From the NCBI GenBank assembly GCA_021413885.1, contig JAIOPM010000057.1:186001-250000 (forward strand): 64,000 bases of DNA. The letters are read 5' to 3'. The stretch is from Planctomycetota bacterium. GTDB lineage: Bacteria > Planctomycetota > UBA1135 > GCA-002686595. Below, piece after piece: positions 7,527 to 16,246 of the stretch. Each line of letters starts with the position of its first letter. Position 1 is the stretch's first letter. The translations under genes were made by a program, and so were the position numbers. The notes under the pieces were generated by a model. The model was not told the origin of the DNA, did not search any database, and was given only the letters and a program-made list of their open reading frames with translations.

Positions 7527-9020
7527 ATGTTTGCTCGCGCACCCGTTCCTGCCGGCGGGGATTCCGTTCGTACGTTCCGCGTCGCGGTTCGCGCCGGACT
7601 CCGCGTTCTATTCGTGTCGATCGTGACGGCGCTCTGCGCGTTCGCGATGCCGACTGCCCAGGAGCCGACCGATTGGCAGAGCGAGCGTCTCGCGCTGCTC
7701 GCGAAGTCGGTCTCGAACCTCGAGTCGCTCGCCGATTGGTGCAACGGCAACGAGGTGTTCGTCGAACGCGACCGGCTCTTCAACGTGATCCTGCGCATCG
7801 ACCCCGACAACTACCGCGCGCACAAAGGTCTGAAGCACGTGCAGATGCGCGACGGCAAATGGGTGCCGCCGGAGAAAGTCGTCGTCTCGAAGAATTTCAA
7901 TCCCGGCATGGCCGCCAAGTTTCCGGAGCGCATGCGCACGACGCTGCAGCCGACGTGCGACGGCCTGCTCGAACTGGTCGACCGGTTCAAGCTCGAAGGG
8001 CTCGATCGCGACGTCGTGTACACCGACGTCCTCGGCTTCGATCCCGACCACGCGCGCGTCCACGCGGAACGCGGCGAGACAAAGGTCGGCGAGGCGTGGG
8101 TGCTCCGCGAGACCGCCGCCGCGAAGGAGCGTCGGCCCGAATTGAAGTCTCTCGTGCGCGCGGTGATCGCCGACGCGCCGAAGGTCGAGGACTTCGAGCC
8201 CGGCGAAGCGGATCGCGCGCTCGGCGTCGCGTGGACGGTCGCGGTGCGCACGCCGATCGTGCGCGTGGTCTCGACCGGCGGACGCGACGACGCGGTCAAG
8301 CTCGCGACGTACGCGTCGGCGACGGCGGGCCTCTTCCGCGAGCTCTTCGACGCCAAGGTCGTCGAGAAACTCCAGATGACGATCTACGTCGTCAGCAGCC
8401 CCGAGGAACGCAAGCGCTTCCTCGAGAACCATCCGTCGATCAAGCCCGAGGAGCGCGCGGGGCTCGAAAAGATGATCAGCATCGGTCTGAACATCGCCGG
8501 CGACTTCCTGCTCTTCACGTCGAACGCGGAGCAACGCCTCGACACCGTGGTGCGGCAGACGCTCTCGCACCTCTTGGTCTGCGGCCTCGGCGTCGCGCCC
8601 GATCGCGGCTGGGCGTTCGAGGGCTTCGGCATGTACTTGACGCGCGAGCTGACCGGCACGCGCATGACGTGGTACACGCTGCCGAGCAAGGCGGATCCGG
8701 CGCAACGCGAACTGCGCAACCGCTTGGTCGCCTCGAAGGCGAATTGGATGAACGACGCGCACGAGATGCTCGAAGGGCCGCGCAAGCCGGACCTCCGCGA
8801 GATGTTGACGAAGGACGTCGACGCGCTGTCGATCGAGGATCTGCTCTACTCGTACGTCCTCGCGGCGTACGTGCTCGAGGCACGCGCGCCCGACGCGGCG
8901 AAGATCCTGCGCGGCCTCGGGTCGGACGAGGCGCCGGAAACCGTGCTCGCGACGACGTTGGGATTCGATCTCGCGACGACCGATCGGCGCGTGCGACGCT
9001 GGCTGTCGGAAAGGAAATGA
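7527..9020 (+). CDS. Exported peptidase-like protein, zinc site degenerate
   Basis: A 497-residue protein with an N-terminal export signal (hydrophobic LRVLFVSIVTALCAFAMP, about residues 25-42, then TAQE). The C-terminal half is built like peptidase-MA/gluzincin proteins but lacks the HExxH zinc site: the equivalent stretch reads RQTLSHLL (about residue 342-349), followed by RGWAFEGFG where active relatives have GG.EEG.A. It shares a C-terminal helical pattern with the proteins at 9025, 51965 and 54915, so these are paralogues. The N-terminal part contains RIDPDNYRAHKGL and GKWVPPEKV. The next gene starts 5 bases downstream, so the two form an operon. A structural or binding role is more likely than proteolysis. 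Confidence 0.65.
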   Translation: MFARAPVPAGGDSVRTFRVAVRAGLRVLFVSIVTALCAFAMPTAQEPTDWQSERLALLAKSVSNLESLADWCNGNEVFVERDRLFNVILRIDPDNYRAHKGLKHVQMRDGKWVPPEKVVVSKNFNPGMAAKFPERMRTTLQPTCDGLLELVDRFKLEGLDRDVVYTDVLGFDPDHARVHAERGETKVGEAWVLRETAAAKERRPELKSLVRAVIADAPKVEDFEPGEADRALGVAWTVAVRTPIVRVVSTGGRDDAVKLATYASATAGLFRELFDAKVVEKLQMTIYVVSSPEERKRFLENHPSIKPEERAGLEKMISIGLNIAGDFLLFTSNAEQRLDTVVRQTLSHLLVCGLGVAPDRGWAFEGFGMYLTRELTGTRMTWYTLPSKADPAQRELRNRLVASKANWMNDAHEMLEGPRKPDLREMLTKDVDALSIEDLLYSYVLAAYVLEARAPDAAKILRGLGSDEAPETVLATTLGFDLATTDRRVRRWLSERK

Positions 9021-9024
9021 CGGG

Positions 9025-10209
9025 ATGACGCTCGCGGGAAGGATGCTGGTCGTGTTCGCGTCGTTCATCGTCGTTGTGCCGGCGCGAGCGCTCGGCGACG
9101 GCGAAGTGCATTGGCGCGGCAAGACGTATTCGCTCGACGCGCCGCCGAAGACGCTCGGGAACGGCGCGCGCGACGCGATCGTCAAGTGGCGCGTGTTCGC
9201 CAAGGCGTTGGAGCTGCGCTGCGACGTCGACGAGAAGGAGCGGCTCGTCGTGTTCTCGCCGGCGAGCACCAACTACATCGAGCAGGTGCAGCCGTTGCTC
9301 ACCAAGACGCTCGATCTCTGCGATCGCGCGCTGCCGATCCCCGAGCGTAGCGCGCCGTCGACGTGGCGTCCCGCCCCGCCGACGCCGAACAAGCCCGAGC
9401 CGTTGCCGGAAGATCCCGAGGAGCCGCCCGCCGGCGCGCCCAGCGAAGTCGGGACTTCTTCGGGGCCGAGCGAAGAGGAACTCGCGCGCGCGTCGCGCGG
9501 CACCGCGGTGATGCTCTTCTTGAAGGGCCGCGCGGAGTACGCGCAGTCGCTCGACTTCCTGGTGATCAAGGAGCCGTACCTGAAGTCGTGGGTCAATCGC
9601 GCGGCGACGCAGTTCGGGTACGTGCTCGAACGACCGTTGTGCGGCGCGATGGTGATCAACCAGGATCAGGAGGAGTGGAACCCCGACAACGAGGTCGTCA
9701 ATCGCTGCATGCAAGTGGCGGTGTTGGGGCGCTTCGGGCGTCAACCGTATTGGGCGATGCAAGGGCTCGGTTGGTACGCGGAGTTCGACGTGTTGCGTTG
9801 CGTCTACTGCTTCCCCTATCGCGACGATTTCGTCAGCGTCGCGGAGCACACCGACTGGGACAAGATGCTCGCCGCGCGCTTCAAGGGCCGCGACGTGAAG
9901 CTCGACCTCGCCGACTTCGCGGATTGGAAGCGCGGGACGTGGAACACCGCGACCGCGCATGCCGCGTGGGGCGCGATCGATCACCTCGCGCGCAAGGAGA
10001 AGGGTGAACTGTCGCGCTTCTTCGACGACGTGCGGCGCGAGACGGACGCGAAGAGCCGCCGCGACAAGGCCGACGGCACGTGGGACACCGACGCGGAGTT
10101 CGAGCTCTCGCTCGCCGACCAAGAGCGTCTCCTCGTTGCACACTTCGGAGCGAAGATCCTCGAGGAGATGCGCGACGCGTGGCGCAAGGCCGGCGACTCG
10201 GACCGCTGA
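9025..10209 (+). CDS. Exported peptidase-like paralogue, zinc site lost
   Basis: A 394-residue secreted protein with a signal peptide (LVVFASFIVVVPARALG, residues 8-24). Residues about 105-155 form a proline- and glutamate-rich linker. The C-terminal domain resembles the neighbour at 7527 and the paralogues at 51965 and 54915 in overall order, but the catalytic features are gone: no HExxH is present, and the usual EG.(A/G)HW motif reads MQGLGWYAEF at about residue 243, with glutamate replaced by glutamine. It follows the previous gene by 5 bases. Its function is unknown. The position and shared fold suggest that the two proteins act together in the periplasm or at the cell surface. Confidence 0.6.
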   Translation: MTLAGRMLVVFASFIVVVPARALGDGEVHWRGKTYSLDAPPKTLGNGARDAIVKWRVFAKALELRCDVDEKERLVVFSPASTNYIEQVQPLLTKTLDLCDRALPIPERSAPSTWRPAPPTPNKPEPLPEDPEEPPAGAPSEVGTSSGPSEEELARASRGTAVMLFLKGRAEYAQSLDFLVIKEPYLKSWVNRAATQFGYVLERPLCGAMVINQDQEEWNPDNEVVNRCMQVAVLGRFGRQPYWAMQGLGWYAEFDVLRCVYCFPYRDDFVSVAEHTDWDKMLAARFKGRDVKLDLADFADWKRGTWNTATAHAAWGAIDHLARKEKGELSRFFDDVRRETDAKSRRDKADGTWDTDAEFELSLADQERLLVAHFGAKILEEMRDAWRKAGDSDR

Positions 10210-10260
10210 ACGCGCGCGGGTTCGCGCGGCTTCTTCGCCCGACTTCCGGCCGACTCGCGG

Positions 10261-10266
10261 CACAAT
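10261..10266 (+). promoter_or_regulatory. Candidate -10 box CACAAT
   Basis: CACAAT lies 7 bases before the ATG at 10274 and has no Shine-Dalgarno sequence after it. It deviates from TAnnnT at the first base only. It would give a leaderless mRNA. Confidence 0.3.
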
Positions 10267-10273
10267 CGCAGCC

Positions 10274-11752
10274 ATGGACCTCCTCTTCCACGGCGCCACC
10301 GGCGACACGACGGGCTCTTGCCACCTCCTGCGCGCGAACGGCTGCGAGGTGTTGTTCGATTGCGGCCTCTACCAAGGTCGACGTTCGGAGACGTACGCGC
10401 GCAACGCGCACTTCGGCTTCGCGGCGGCGCGCATCGACGCGGTCGTGCAGTCGCACGCGCACGTCGATCACTGCGGCAAGTTGCCGATGCTCGTGCGCGG
10501 TGGTTTCGGCGGCCGCATCCACGCGACGCACGGCACGCGCGATCTCGCCGAGATCCTGCTGCACGATTCGGCGAACATCCAAGTCAAGGACGCCGAGCAC
10601 CTGAACCGCGAACGCTGGCGCGCGCGTTCGTACGCCGAACGCCGCCGCGACGCCGCGCGGAACTGTCCGCCGACGTATCCGGCCGCGCTCGCGCGCTCGA
10701 CGATCCCCGAGGCCGAGGTCACGCCGCTCTACGTCGACGAGGACGTCGACGCGACGTTGCCGCTCTTCGATTCGCACGTCTACCGCGAGTGGTTCGACGT
10801 CGCCCGCGGCGTGCGCGCGCGCTTCCACGACGCGGGACACATCCTGGGCTCGGCGTGGATCGAAGCGGAGATCACCGAGGGCGCGAAGGTGACGCGGCTC
10901 GTGTTCACCGGCGACTACGGACGTCCCGGTCAACCGATCCTGCGCGATCCCGAGCCGCTCGCGGAAGCGGACATCTTCATCTCCGAGAGCACGTACGGCG
11001 CGCGCTCGCATCCGCCGTTCGTCGACATGGAGCGCCAACTCGGCGACGCGGTCGAGCGGCTCGCGCGGCGCGGGCGCGGACGACTGCTCGTGCCGGTCTT
11101 CGCCGTCGGGCGCGCGCAGAACATCCTGTACACGCTCTCGCACATCTTCGAGCAACGCGCGATCGGCGACGTGCACGTCGCGGTCGACAGTCCGCTCGCG
11201 TCGCGCGCGACCGAGATCGTGCTGAAGTATCCCGAGTACTTCGACGAGGAGGCGCTGTCGGAGTTCCACCGCTTGCAACTGCGTTCGCGTTTGAAGGAGC
11301 GCCTGACTTTCACGGAATCCGTCGACGACTCCAAGGCGCTGAACCGCGATCCGCGGCCGATGGTCGTGCTGTCGGCGTCGGGGATGATGGAGTCGGGGCG
11401 CATCGTCCATCACCTCGCCTGGCACATCTCGAGCGAGGACACCGAGATCCTGGTCGTCGGCTACCAAGCCGCGAACACGCTCGGCCGGCGGCTCGTCGAG
11501 AAGGCGCGCGAGGTCAACATCCTCGGCCACGCGTTCCAAGTGCGCGCGAAGGTGACGACGATGAACGGGTTCTCGGCTCACGCCGATCGCGAAGGGCTGC
11601 TCGCGGCGTTGACGCCGCACGCGAAACGGGCGAAGGCGCTGTTCCTCGTCCACGGCGAGAACGACCAACGCATGCCGCTCGCGCGGAACCTCGTCGAGCG
11701 CGGTTTCGCTCGCGTCGAAACACCGGAGGACGCGCGACGCTTCGAGTTCTGA
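10274..11752 (+). CDS. Metallo-beta-lactamase/beta-CASP hydrolase (RNase-like)
   Basis: A 492-residue cytosolic metallo-hydrolase of the beta-CASP group (CPSF73/YSH1-like), whose members cleave RNA. Seen: the zinc motif HAHVDHCGK (about residues 61-69), a later histidine in HDAGHILGSAW, the aspartate in FTGDYG, the beta-CASP insert starting VPVFAVGRAQNILYTL, LSASGMMESGRIVHHL, and the C-terminal FSAHADREGLL and VHGE. Length fits the bacterial family. The ATG at 10274 matches the conserved start MDLLFHGATGDTTGSCHLL. Its box lies 7 bases upstream, suggesting leaderless expression. An RNA-processing or decay role is inferred from the family. Confidence 0.9.
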   Translation: MDLLFHGATGDTTGSCHLLRANGCEVLFDCGLYQGRRSETYARNAHFGFAAARIDAVVQSHAHVDHCGKLPMLVRGGFGGRIHATHGTRDLAEILLHDSANIQVKDAEHLNRERWRARSYAERRRDAARNCPPTYPAALARSTIPEAEVTPLYVDEDVDATLPLFDSHVYREWFDVARGVRARFHDAGHILGSAWIEAEITEGAKVTRLVFTGDYGRPGQPILRDPEPLAEADIFISESTYGARSHPPFVDMERQLGDAVERLARRGRGRLLVPVFAVGRAQNILYTLSHIFEQRAIGDVHVAVDSPLASRATEIVLKYPEYFDEEALSEFHRLQLRSRLKERLTFTESVDDSKALNRDPRPMVVLSASGMMESGRIVHHLAWHISSEDTEILVVGYQAANTLGRRLVEKAREVNILGHAFQVRAKVTTMNGFSAHADREGLLAALTPHAKRAKALFLVHGENDQRMPLARNLVERGFARVETPEDARRFEF

Positions 11753-11766
11753 GGAGAGCGAGCCTC

Positions 11767-11772
11767 TACAAT
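11767..11772 (+). promoter_or_regulatory. Candidate -10 box TACAAT
   Basis: TACAAT lies 9 bases before the ATG at 11782 and is a near-consensus sigma-70 -10 element in G+C-rich surroundings. No Shine-Dalgarno sequence follows, so transcription would begin within a few bases of the start codon. Confidence 0.5.
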
Positions 11773-11781
11773 CGTCGCGAC

Positions 11782-12792
11782 ATGAAACTCGTGCTCTCTC
11801 TCGTGCTCTCCGCCTTCGTCGCTTCGTCGTGGGCGGCGTTCGACGGCTTCGAAGGGCTGAAAGCTCCCGCGCCGACGCCCGACGGTCGCGCCGCGCGCCT
11901 CGCCGAGGTCGAGAAGATCGAGTGCGCCGCGTGTCACAAGGACGTCGCCGAGGAATGGGCGACGACGCTGCACGCGCTGGCGTGGGTCGACGAGCTCTAC
12001 AAGGAAGAGCTCGCCGAGAAGAAGAAGCCCGAGGGCTGTTGGGGTTGCCACGCGCCGGTTCCGCTGCACGGCGTCGACCTCGCGCAGAAGCCGCCGCCGC
12101 GCGACGGCGCGCGTGAACTCGGCGTGACGTGCGAGAGCTGTCACCTCGCGCCCGACGGCTCGATCCTCGGCCCGTTCGGCGCGGCGACCGACGCGCACCG
12201 TTCGACGAAGCACGCCGACTTCGGCGGCGCGTCGCGCGATGCGCTGTGCGCCGCGTGCCACCGCACGAACATCGGGCCGGTGCTCGGCGTCGCGAAGGAC
12301 TTCGAAGCGTCGGGCCAGGCGGCGAAAGGGCGTTCGTGCGTCGGCTGCCACATGGCGGCGATCGAACGGCCGATCGCGAACACCAAGCCCGGCGAACCCG
12401 CGCGCGAGTTCGAGAAGCGCGCCGGCCGCAGCCACGCGTTGCAGACGCCGCGCGATCCGAGCTTCCTCGCTCGAGCCTTCGCGTGCACCGCGAAACGCGA
12501 CGGCGCGCGCACGCAGGTCGAGATCCGCAACGTCGCGGGCCACCGCGTGCCCGGCGTGATCGGGCGCAGTCTGGTGATCACGGCCGAGGTGCTCGGCGCC
12601 GACGGCAGAGTCCTCGCGAAGAAGAAGGTGGAGATCGACTACCGCTCGTTCCTGCCGGTCGAGGAGGCGTTGACGCTCGACCTCGACGCGATCGGGCCGA
12701 AGGTGCGGCTGACCGGCCTCCACGAGGATCCGCGGCTCGAGAAGCCGGTCGAGTTCCTCGCGCTCGAGCTCGACATCGCCGGCGCGCACTGA
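11782..12792 (+). CDS. Periplasmic pentahaem cytochrome c (cytochrome c554-like)
   Basis: A 336-residue exported protein with a signal peptide (LVLSLVLSAFVASSWA) and five CxxCH haem-attachment motifs: CAACH (48-52), CWGCH (86-90), CESCH (117-121), CAACH (156-160) and CVGCH (186-190). The haem domain resembles the cytochrome c554/c' group. The last 130 residues carry no haem motif and look like a beta-rich domain (VEIRNVAGHRVPGVIGRSL). Such proteins move electrons in the periplasm, sometimes with reductase activity. No partner oxidoreductase or quinol dehydrogenase is adjacent, so the electron donor and acceptor are unknown. The ATG has a TACAAT box 9 bases upstream. Confidence 0.88.
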   Translation: MKLVLSLVLSAFVASSWAAFDGFEGLKAPAPTPDGRAARLAEVEKIECAACHKDVAEEWATTLHALAWVDELYKEELAEKKKPEGCWGCHAPVPLHGVDLAQKPPPRDGARELGVTCESCHLAPDGSILGPFGAATDAHRSTKHADFGGASRDALCAACHRTNIGPVLGVAKDFEASGQAAKGRSCVGCHMAAIERPIANTKPGEPAREFEKRAGRSHALQTPRDPSFLARAFACTAKRDGARTQVEIRNVAGHRVPGVIGRSLVITAEVLGADGRVLAKKKVEIDYRSFLPVEEALTLDLDAIGPKVRLTGLHEDPRLEKPVEFLALELDIAGAH

Positions 12793-12906
12793 GCCGGTTC
12801 GGCGGCGCGGGCTACCGCGAGGGCACGAGCCGTGCTACTCGTTGCTGCGCGCGGCCCTGCGGCTCATCGGGTAGGACGCCCCCGGTCGCCCTCGCGCGCC
12901 GGCCCC

Positions 12907-14457
12907 ATGTCGCCCATGTCGATCGTTTTCGTGCTGGCGTTCGCGGTGTTCGGCATCGCTCAAACGCGTAGCGCGGATCCGATCGCTCGGGGCGAGCAGT
13001 GGATCGCGCACTACGGCACGGAAAGCGGCGAAAGAACGCTGGCCCCGTCGGCCGAGGGCGAGGCGCTGGTCGCGGAGCTCGCGGCGCTCGACGTGCGCGC
13101 GCCGGAGAAGCGGTTCGAGGTCGCGCTCGCGTTGCTCGACTTCGCGTCGCTCCGGCCGAAGAGCGCGGGCGAGATGAAACCCGACGACTCGTTCGCGCTC
13201 GACGCGCGGACGAAAGTCGTGCGCGTCGCGGCGACGCGCGCGCTCGAAGCGCTGCTCGCCACCGACGCGCGCGGCGAACTCGCGCGCGAGCTCGCGCTGC
13301 GCGTGCTGGTCGACGCGAAAGGCCAACCGCTCGCGCGCCGCGTGGCGGCGATCGAGCTGTTCAACGGCAAGTTCCGGCGCGAAACGGAGCTCGCGTTGCT
13401 CTTCGACGCCGACGCGGATGTGCCGGTCGTGCGGCGCGCGGCGCTGCGCGCGTTGTGCGGTTGGCCCGACGACGCGGTGCATCGGCGGATGGCGCGCGAG
13501 CTCGAGGAGTCGCTCGTCGCGCCGAGTTCGCGCCAGATCGCGTTCGCGCTGCAGCACTTCGAGACGACGGTGCTGCCGACGACCAGCGCCGCGTGCGAAA
13601 TCGTCGAGCGCTACCTCGCGCGCGGCGCCGTTTCGACCGATTGGCGCGTCGCGACGCGCTCTTTGCGGGTCGCGCCGGCGTTGTGCAACGAGAACGCGGT
13701 GCCGGTGTTGATCGCGGCGTTGACCGAGTGGGTCGCGCGGCGCGCGAAAGGCGAAGGCTCGTCGCGGATCGAGTCCGAGATCGCGAAGGAGCTCGAACGA
13801 CGCTCGAAGCGGCATCTCGGTTCGTACCCGGAGCGCTGGCGTGCGTGGTGGCGCACGCACCTGGAGCATCGAGCCTCCGGCGCCGACGCCGATCCGGAGC
13901 CCGAGACCGTGTCCGCATTCTTCGGCCTGCGGCCGGCGACCGACCGCGTGGTCTTCGTGCTCGATCGTTCCGGATCGATGGACGATCCGCTCGGCACCAG
14001 CGGACGGACGCGCTGGGAGTCGGCGGTCGCGCAGCTGCTCGAGTTCGTGGAGAAGCTCGGGGCCACGGGCCGCTTCCGCGTCGTGCTCTTCAGCGACGAC
14101 ACGTGGAGTTCGAGCCGTGAATTGCGCCAGGCAACGCCCACCAACATCGCGACGCTCAGGAACTGGCTTTCGGGACACAAGCCGGGCGGCGGCACGTTGC
14201 TCCAGCCCGCGATCCGCCAAGCGATGGGCGTCGACGAGCACGGGAAGTTGGCCGGCGAAGTCGAGGCCGATGCGGTGGTCGTCTTGTGCGACGGACAGAC
14301 CGCGGAGGGGCCGGTGTGGGTCCGATCGTTCCTCGAGTCGGTCAACGCGGAGCGTTGCCTCGTCTTCTATTGCGTGCAGATCGGCGGCGCGGGGGACGGG
14401 ACGCTGTCGGAGCTCGCGCGAGCGACCGGTGGGCAGTACGTGCAGAGCATGGACTGA
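12907..14457 (+). CDS. Exported vWA-domain protein with HEAT-like N-terminal region
   Basis: A 516-residue protein with a signal peptide (MSPMSIVFVLAFAVFGIAQT). Residues about 60-300 are alanine- and leucine-rich helices resembling HEAT/PBS repeats. Residues about 345-516 form a von Willebrand A domain: the strand VVFVLDRSGSMDDP carries an intact DxSxS metal site (MIDAS), followed by RFRVVLFSDDTW and a late VVVLCDGQT. vWA domains bind protein ligands through a metal ion, here probably outside the cytoplasm. No MoxR-type ATPase gene accompanies it, unlike many bacterial vWA loci. The ATG at 12907 was chosen over upstream codons because it begins the signal peptide. A TAGGAC box lies 29 bases upstream. 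Confidence 0.82.
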   Translation: MSPMSIVFVLAFAVFGIAQTRSADPIARGEQWIAHYGTESGERTLAPSAEGEALVAELAALDVRAPEKRFEVALALLDFASLRPKSAGEMKPDDSFALDARTKVVRVAATRALEALLATDARGELARELALRVLVDAKGQPLARRVAAIELFNGKFRRETELALLFDADADVPVVRRAALRALCGWPDDAVHRRMARELEESLVAPSSRQIAFALQHFETTVLPTTSAACEIVERYLARGAVSTDWRVATRSLRVAPALCNENAVPVLIAALTEWVARRAKGEGSSRIESEIAKELERRSKRHLGSYPERWRAWWRTHLEHRASGADADPEPETVSAFFGLRPATDRVVFVLDRSGSMDDPLGTSGRTRWESAVAQLLEFVEKLGATGRFRVVLFSDDTWSSSRELRQATPTNIATLRNWLSGHKPGGGTLLQPAIRQAMGVDEHGKLAGEVEADAVVVLCDGQTAEGPVWVRSFLESVNAERCLVFYCVQIGGAGDGTLSELARATGGQYVQSMD

Positions 14458-14507
14458 GCGTTCTAAGTCGTTTTACCGCAATGCCTTGAGAGGCTCTATC
14501 CGGCGAA

Positions 14508-14529
14508 GCCCCCACCCTCGCTCGGGGGC
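14508..14529 (+). terminator. G+C hairpin after the vWA gene
   Basis: GCCCCC at 14508-14513 pairs with GGGGGC at 14524-14529 around a 10-base loop, 50 bases past the vWA stop. No T-run follows, so it is a weak candidate terminator or a structural element in the 291-base gap before nuoA. Confidence 0.25.
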
Positions 14530-14644
14530 GGTCGAGTCGCGCTCCACCGACACCCCACGCGCGCGAAGCACGCGACGACGCGCTCGACGACCACGAAGCC
14601 GGTCGCGACACGCCTTCGAGCTTCATCTCGCCGCGCCGCATGGC

Positions 14645-14650
14645 TAGACT
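14645..14650 (+). promoter_or_regulatory. Candidate nuo operon -10 box TAGACT
   Basis: TAGACT lies about 100 bases before the nuoA ATG in the 291-base gap 14458-14748 and is the best box I see there. It implies a leader of about 90 bases. CTTCAT at 14621-14626 is the only, weak, -35 match. No other feature is evident in this gap. Confidence 0.3.
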
Positions 14651-14748
14651 CCCGGTCTTTCCTCGGGGGCACCGACGCGCGCGAAGTCGCGCAGGTGAAC
14701 GTCGGTCCCTGGCCACCCCAATCGACGGCCCGCGCGGCCGTCCGTCCC

Positions 14749-15123
14749 ATGCTCAGAGACTACGCTCCGCTGCTGATCCTGCTGCTGGTCGTCGCAGGGT
14801 TCGCCGTGGTCAACATCCTCGCGAGCGACATCCTCGGCGGGAAGCGACGGACGATCGGCAAGGGCAACGCCTACGAGTGCGGCATGGGCCCCGAGGGCGA
14901 CGCTCGCATCCGCCTGTCGATCCACTTCTATCTGGTGGCGGTACTGTTCATCCTCTTCGACGTCGAGTCGATCTTCCTGATCCCGTGGGCCGTCGCGGCC
15001 AAGGCGTTCACCGCCGCCGGCGTCGGAACGATCGTGTTCGCCGAAGTGATTCTGTTCGTCGTCGTGCTCGGCGCCGGACTCGCCTACGTGTGGCGCAAGG
15101 GAGGCCTCGATTGGGATCGCTGA
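14749..15123 (+). CDS. nuoA: NADH-quinone oxidoreductase subunit A
   Basis: A 124-residue membrane subunit of respiratory complex I and the first gene of a complete nuoA-N operon. Seen: three transmembrane segments (about 8-28, 60-82, 90-112) and the conserved subunit-A signature [20 protein letters not shown], followed by [17 protein letters not shown] with the conserved acidic residues. Length is usual for NuoA. I chose the ATG at 14749 as the start of the hydrophobic N-terminus ([18 protein letters not shown]); an upstream ATG at 14695 would add 18 hydrophilic residues not expected in the family. The 3' end overlaps nuoB by 13 bases. Confidence 0.96.
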   Translation: MLRDYAPLLILLLVVAGFAVVNILASDILGGKRRTIGKGNAYECGMGPEGDARIRLSIHFYLVAVLFILFDVESIFLIPWAVAAKAFTAAGVGTIVFAEVILFVVVLGAGLAYVWRKGGLDWDR

Positions 15124-15731
15124 AACCCGCCGATAGCGAAGGCCTCGGCTTCCTCGCGACGCGCGTCGACGAGCTGATCAACTGGGGCCGCAAGAACTCC
15201 CTGTGGCCGATGCCGCTCGGGCTGTCGTGCTGCGGCATCGAGCTGATGGCGATGATCGGCCCGAAGTTCGACCTCGCGCGTTTCGGCGCGGAGGCCGCGC
15301 GCTTCTCGCCGCGTCAGTGCGACTTGCTCGTCGTCGCGGGCACGCTGACTTGGAAGATGGCCGAGGCCGTGCGCGTGATCTACGACCAGATGCCGGACCC
15401 GAAGTGGGTCATCGCGATGGGCGTGTGCTCGAGCTCCGGCGGCATGTACGACTCGTACGCGGTCGTGCAGGGCGTCGATTCGATCCTGCCGGTCGACGTG
15501 TACGTCCCCGGCTGTCCGCCGCGGCCCGATGCGGTGATCGACGCGATCATCAAGCTCCAGAAGAAGATCGAGCGCGAGAGTCCGGTGCGCCGTCTGCTGA
15601 AGGGACCGGGTGTGATCGACGAAACCGGCACGGGTCGGAACTTCAAGCAGCCGAACTTCGCGTTCGACCACTCGTCGCTCGACCTGCACCCGCACGATCC
15701 GAAGGCGAAGATCGAGGAGCTGCAGAAGTGA
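15111..15731 (+). CDS. nuoB: NADH-quinone oxidoreductase subunit B
   Basis: A 206-residue peripheral-arm subunit carrying cluster N2, the last iron-sulfur centre before quinone. Seen: tandem cysteines in [11 protein letters not shown], the third in [19 protein letters not shown], and the fourth in [11 protein letters not shown]. No ATG fits the start; TTG at 15111 does, with GGGAGG at 15099-15104 spaced 6 bases away, and it overlaps nuoA by 13 bases. This gives the N-terminus [15 protein letters not shown]. It is followed without a gap by nuoC, which starts inside the nuoB stop (GTGA). Confidence 0.95.
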   Translation: MGSLKPADSEGLGFLATRVDELINWGRKNSLWPMPLGLSCCGIELMAMIGPKFDLARFGAEAARFSPRQCDLLVVAGTLTWKMAEAVRVIYDQMPDPKWVIAMGVCSSSGGMYDSYAVVQGVDSILPVDVYVPGCPPRPDAVIDAIIKLQKKIERESPVRRLLKGPGVIDETGTGRNFKQPNFAFDHSSLDLHPHDPKAKIEELQK

Positions 15732-16246
15732 CCGCGACGAACACGCGCGAGCGCGTCGCAGCCGCACTCGAGGGCCTGACCTTCGAGCTCGTCGACACAC
15801 GCGACGGAATGCTCACCCTGCGCGTCCCGAGCGCGACGGTGCGCACGGTGCTCGAACGGCTGCACGGCCGTGCGGGCTTCGAACAGAACACGTTGGTGAC
15901 CGCGGTCGATCGCTTCCCCGAGGAACCGCGCTTCGACGTGATCTGGCAGTTCCTCTCCTACGACCACAACGATCGCGTCCGCGTCGAGACGCGCATCTCC
16001 GGAGCGAACCCGAGCGTGCCGACGTGCACCGATCTCTGGTCGGGCGCGAGCTTCAGCGAGCGCGAGTGCTTCGACATGTTCGGCATCCGCTTCGACGGAC
16101 ATCCCGATCTGCGGCGCCTCTTGATGCCGCAGGGCTACACGCACTTCCCGTTGCGCAAGGACTTCCCCCACGGCGGCATCGAGCCCGATCGGCTCTACCG
16201 CGAGTGGGACGCGAAGCGTCGCGCCGAGTGGGGAGCGAACGCATGA
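15728..16246 (+). CDS. nuoC: NADH-quinone oxidoreductase subunit C
   Basis: A 172-residue peripheral-arm subunit that packs against NuoD and helps form the quinone site region. Seen: the family signature [20 protein letters not shown] followed by [18 protein letters not shown], plus the upstream [14 protein letters not shown]. NuoC is a separate gene here rather than a NuoCD fusion as in E. coli. The GTG start overlaps the nuoB stop (GTGA) and its stop overlaps the nuoD start (ATGA), so translation is coupled on both sides. Confidence 0.95.
   Translation: MTATNTRERVAAALEGLTFELVDTRDGMLTLRVPSATVRTVLERLHGRAGFEQNTLVTAVDRFPEEPRFDVIWQFLSYDHNDRVRVETRISGANPSVPTCTDLWSGASFSERECFDMFGIRFDGHPDLRRLLMPQGYTHFPLRKDFPHGGIEPDRLYREWDAKRRAEWGANA

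Noticed and set aside
11782-12792. Calling the pentahaem protein a nitrite reductase or hydroxylamine-pathway cytochrome
   Set aside because: No CxxCK active-site haem, no NrfH or HAO neighbour, and the C-terminal domain differs.
12907-14457. A MoxR-vWA chaperone-type locus
   Set aside because: No AAA ATPase gene is adjacent, and the vWA protein has its own signal peptide and HEAT-like region.
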